Below are positions 61,425-64,000 of a DNA stretch of 64,000 bases, piece by piece (positions within the stretch are counted from its first letter, which is position 1; each line of letters begins with the position of its first letter). Source of the stretch: Paracoccus zhejiangensis (GTDB lineage Bacteria; Pseudomonadota; Alphaproteobacteria; Rhodobacterales; Rhodobacteraceae); the NCBI RefSeq assembly GCF_002847445.1, contig NZ_CP025430.1, positions 2,356,001 through 2,420,000 on the forward strand, in the 5' to 3' direction. The notes under the pieces are model-generated. The model was not told the DNA's origin. It saw only the letters and a list, made by a program, of their open reading frames with translations, and ran no database searches. The position numbers and the translations under genes are program-made.

Positions 61425-62115
61425 GCGCCGGCTCCTGCGCAGGATATTGGTTCATCGCCAGCAGCGCCGCGCGCAGCGCCCGCGCAAGCTCCGGCGGGGT
61501 GTCTATGCCGGTGGTGAAGAAGATGCCGGGGCGCGGTGCGGTCCAGCCGACCACCACAAGATCGCGCGCCGCCGGCTCGTAGGCCTGCGCCAGTTCCCAG
61601 CTAAGGCAGTCGATTGCGGCGATGTCGGCCTGCCCCGTGGCCACCATGCGGATCGATTCCCGATGCGCGCCGGTCCACAGCACCTCCTCCGCCGACAGCG
61701 CCGCATCCTCAGCGATGCCCAGCCAGCCCGAGCGGCTGTCGGGCTGGTTCGCCGCCCATTTCAGCCCCTCGATCCCTTGGGGCAGCACCGCCCCCGCCGC
61801 CGGCTGCGCCACCTCGCCCTGACGCATCACCAGTGCCGAGCGATAATTGATCCCCTCGCCGCCAAGGACGCCGTCGTAATTCCGCTGCGCCAGGATCTGC
61901 TGAACCGTGCACATGCCCAGATCGACCGTGCCCCAGCAGCATTCGGTCATCACTGTCGCCGGATCGCGCCAGATCGCCAGCAGATCCTCCATCTCGACCG
62001 GGTGCGACAGTTCGGGCAAGCCGGCGACGCGGTCGCGGAGCCCCTGCCAGAAGGCGTTTGTGCGGTCACGGACCTCGGGCCAGTCATACATGGGCAGGGC
62101 GGCGCGTCCGGTCAT
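61417..62115 (-). CDS. PhnD-like (phosphate/phosphonate-binding type) protein without signal peptide
   Basis: A 232-residue protein of the PhnD/COG3221 solute-binding fold: ALPMYDWPEVRDRTNAFWQG, TECCWGTVDLGMCTVQQIL, YRSALVMRQGEVAQP, and IRMVATGQADIAAIDCLSWEL with VVGWTAPRPGIFFTTG. Unlike transport proteins it has no signal peptide or lipobox, so it should stay in the cytosol. No PhnC/PhnE genes are nearby. It may act as a cytosolic ligand-binding or accessory protein for the oxidoreductases. It overlaps its neighbours by 4 and 8 bases. Confidence 0.8.
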   Translation of the reverse strand: MTGRAALPMYDWPEVRDRTNAFWQGLRDRVAGLPELSHPVEMEDLLAIWRDPATVMTECCWGTVDLGMCTVQQILAQRNYDGVLGGEGINYRSALVMRQGEVAQPAAGAVLPQGIEGLKWAANQPDSRSGWLGIAEDAALSAEEVLWTGAHRESIRMVATGQADIAAIDCLSWELAQAYEPAARDLVVVGWTAPRPGIFFTTGIDTPPELARALRAALLAMNQYPAQEPAHV

Positions 62116-63002
62116 GGCAGTCTCTCACGATAAAGAACGGGATGCTCGACGGGCTCTTTCCGGTGCAGGGCATGGGCGCGGAACAGCGCCCAGTAATTGG
62201 GATAGACATAGCCCTGATTGATCGCCAGCCATTCCAGCCGCTGCTCGTGATAGAGATGCGGAAGCCGGTACCAGGGCGCACCGGGCAGCTTGTGATGGAC
62301 GATGTGCAGGTTGTTGTTCAGGAACAGCAGCGACAGCGGCGAGCGTTCGACGATGATGGTGCGGCCCTCGGGCGTTTCGTGCCAGCGATGTTCGGCAAAG
62401 GTGCGGATCGAGATCAGCGCGAGGCTGCCCCAGACCACGGCCACGAGATAAAGCCAGACCGGGATGCCCCACCAGACCAGCGCGGCGATCACCGGCAGGC
62501 AGCCCAGCAGGTTCAGCAGCCAAGCAAGCCGGATGCCCGGCGCATTCCGCCAGATCCCCCGGACCTCGCCCGCCAGAAAGCCCGCGCCCCCCAGCACCGG
62601 CCCCAGCACCATCCGCCCGACCAGCGTGTTGTTCGCCTGCAGCACCGCGCGCAGCCAGCCCGGCATCTGCCGGTAACGCCACGCCGCCTTGTAATAGCTT
62701 TCGGGGTCCTCGAAGGGATCGGTCAGCCTTGCGTCGTGATGGTGGCGCAGATGCGTCTCGCGGTAGCGGCGATAGGGATAGACGAGACCGGGATTGACCG
62801 CCACCAGCACCTCGTTCAGCCAACGCTTCCGGGTCGGATGGCCGTGCAGGTTCTCATGGACCAGCGAGGAATGCAGCGCCGTGGTCAGTGTCATCAGCAC
62901 CAGCGCAAGGACCGGAGAGGCCGGCCACAGCATCGCGCCGGCGGCAATCCACAGCCCATAAGTGACGACGGTCAGGGCGACCGTCGGCCATTCGACTTTC
63001 AT
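62112..63002 (-). CDS. Membrane fatty acid desaturase-type di-iron protein
   Basis: A 296-residue membrane protein with the three His boxes of the desaturase/hydroxylase superfamily: HENLHGH, HLRHHHD and LHIVHHKLP, plus HRWHE in a fourth position. Four or more membrane helices are visible (VALTVVTYGLWIAAGAML, VLALVLMTLTTAL, LLNLLGCLPVIAALVWWGI). Family members desaturate lipids or hydroxylate small molecules (AlkB, XylM types). As the first gene of an amine-oxidoreductase and importer operon, it more likely acts on the imported compound than on lipids; that is inference. Confidence 0.88.
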   Translation of the reverse strand: MKVEWPTVALTVVTYGLWIAAGAMLWPASPVLALVLMTLTTALHSSLVHENLHGHPTRKRWLNEVLVAVNPGLVYPYRRYRETHLRHHHDARLTDPFEDPESYYKAAWRYRQMPGWLRAVLQANNTLVGRMVLGPVLGGAGFLAGEVRGIWRNAPGIRLAWLLNLLGCLPVIAALVWWGIPVWLYLVAVVWGSLALISIRTFAEHRWHETPEGRTIIVERSPLSLLFLNNNLHIVHHKLPGAPWYRLPHLYHEQRLEWLAINQGYVYPNYWALFRAHALHRKEPVEHPVLYRERLP

Positions 63003-63077
63003 CGCGACTCCCTGAAGGATCAGATGAGTGTGCGAAGTGCAGCCCTGTGCCGCAAGAAGATTATCGTAACAAAAGAC

Positions 63078-63099
63078 GTGATTTGTTTCCTGAAGTCAC
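63078..63099. promoter_or_regulatory. Imperfect dyad in the divergent control region
   Basis: GTGATTTGTTTCCTGAAGTCAC: outer GTGA/TCAC arms are perfect and the next bases partly match. It sits between the desaturase and XRE starts in a locally AT-rich stretch that also holds GATAAT on the minus strand and TATGAT at 63102-63107 on the plus strand. It is a candidate binding site for the XRE regulator. Confidence 0.35.
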
Positions 63100-63131
63100 A
63101 GTATGATGAACCAATTCACCAGCGGGGCAGC

Positions 63132-63959
63132 ATGGACAAGCGCGACACTTCGGAAATCTTCCGCCAGCGTCTCCTGCAACTGCAGGCGCAGGACGGGCTG
63201 TCGCAATCGGCTTTCGCCACCCGCATCGGCATCGACCGTTCGGCCCTGTCACAGCTTCTGTCAGGCCGCGAGGTGCGGTTGCCGCGTGCCGAGACGCTGG
63301 TGGCACTGTCGGCAGGCTTCAATGTCTCGACCGACTGGCTGCTGGGCCTTGCCGCCGATCCGGCCATCGCAACCGAAACCACCGACCGGATGGAGGTCCA
63401 ACCCAGCGACGGCCATGCCGATCCGGCGCTGATCCAGCAATGGCACCAGGAAACGCTCGGCCAAAAGGTGCGCTCGGTCCCCTCGCGCCTGCCCGCCATG
63501 CTGCGCACTGCCGATGTCATCGCCTTCGAGACCGCCGGCGCGCCCGACGCCCGTGAAAGGGCCGAGGCGCTGACCGCCCTACAACTGGGCCATGTCCGGC
63601 AGGCGGAATCCGATCTGGAGATGTGCCTTTCGGTCCAGCGGATGCAGGAATTCGCCGTGGGCGCGGGCCTTTGGCGCGGGCTCAGCCGCGACCAGCGACG
63701 GGCTCAGCTGACGCATATGGCCGATATCCTCGACGAGCTCTATCCCAGCTTTCGGCTCTATCTCTATGACGGGCTTCGGGGCTTCCTGCTGCCGCAGCTG
63801 CTGTTCGGCTACCAGCGCGCGGCGATCTTTGCCGGTGACATCTACCTGATGATCCGCGCCCGCCAGACCATCCGCGACCTGGTCCACGGCTTTGACGGGC
63901 AGGTGCGCGCCGCCACGGTTCAGGCGCATGAGGTCGGGGACTTTCTGCGCAAACTGTGA
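63132..63959 (+). CDS. XRE-family transcriptional regulator with C-terminal ligand domain
   Basis: A 275-residue protein. Residues about 8-65 form a Cro/CI helix-turn-helix (FRQRLLQLQAQDGLSQSAFA, IGIDRSALSQLLSG). The rest is a domain I do not recognise by name, with RLPAMLRTADVIAFE, EFAVGAGLWRGLSRDQRRAQ and a conserved-looking end RAAIFAGDIYLMIRARQTIR. It is 129 bases from the divergent desaturase gene and is the obvious regulator of that operon, perhaps sensing the imported compound through its C-terminal domain. Confidence 0.88.
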   Translation: MDKRDTSEIFRQRLLQLQAQDGLSQSAFATRIGIDRSALSQLLSGREVRLPRAETLVALSAGFNVSTDWLLGLAADPAIATETTDRMEVQPSDGHADPALIQQWHQETLGQKVRSVPSRLPAMLRTADVIAFETAGAPDARERAEALTALQLGHVRQAESDLEMCLSVQRMQEFAVGAGLWRGLSRDQRRAQLTHMADILDELYPSFRLYLYDGLRGFLLPQLLFGYQRAAIFAGDIYLMIRARQTIRDLVHGFDGQVRAATVQAHEVGDFLRKL

Positions 63960-64000
63960 CTTTGGTCAACAATGGTGTTCCAACTTACCCGATTGCGCGA

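Noticed and set aside
1..64000. Prophage, integrative element, insertion sequence, CRISPR array, tRNA or rRNA
   Set aside because: No integrase, transposase, phage protein, regular repeat-spacer array, tRNA or rRNA signature was seen on either strand.

Overview
The window is chromosomal DNA from a high-GC alphaproteobacterium of the Rhodobacteraceae/Paracoccaceae, most likely Paracoccus or a close relative. Evidence for this is the codon bias and GC-rich third positions, the gene orders typical of this family (rimP-nusA-ylxR-infB; mutT-argJ-PPIase divergent from secA; three def genes plus fmt; argH-small lipoprotein-lysA-DUF4175; phaA-phaB), a long-chain polyprenyl diphosphate synthase, and an AAATATCC-plus-hairpin intergenic repeat of a kind I associate with this family. 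Almost all of the first 50 kb is ordinary core genome. No phage, transposase, CRISPR, rRNA or tRNA was seen.

Layout. 0-7 kb: end of ubiG, a proline iminopeptidase, then the transcription/translation operon rimP-nusA-ylxR-infB behind a leader with an intrinsic terminator. 7-14 kb: mutT, argJ and a periplasmic parvulin facing secA. 14-21 kb: acyltransferase, formylmethionine processing (def x3, fmt), a MalY-type lyase with an L,D-transpeptidase, accA and a small multidrug/guanidinium exporter. 21-28 kb: ftsE-ftsX-plsC-PPOX operon and a zinc-ribbon protein. 28-32 kb: lysine/arginine end steps, an LptM-like lipoprotein, a TlpA thioredoxin and 3-methyladenine glycosylase. 32-39 kb: an EAL phosphodiesterase, PHB precursor synthesis, polyprenyl synthase and an ammonium channel. 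39-45 kb: class A PBP, an H-NOX/hybrid kinase pair, MlaC/MlaA. 45-51 kb: a type I secretion ABC/MFP pair, a short-chain fatty acid transporter, a TetR regulator with a divergent small membrane protein.

51-64 kb is the accessory-looking part. Eight tightly packed minus-strand genes run from a membrane di-iron desaturase, through a PhnD-like protein without signal peptide, two FAD amine oxidoreductases (one a dimethylglycine-dehydrogenase-like protein with a folate-binding GcvT half) to a complete Dpp/Opp-type importer. They face a divergent XRE-type regulator. I infer a regulated uptake-and-demethylation module for an N-methylated compound; the substrate cannot be read from the sequence. This cluster and the H-NOX/kinase pair are the most interesting loci. 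Smaller points worth attention are the catalytically degenerate third deformylase, the rimP leader attenuator, an NtrC-like palindrome before amtB, paired direct repeats in front of the TetR gene, and several very small genes.
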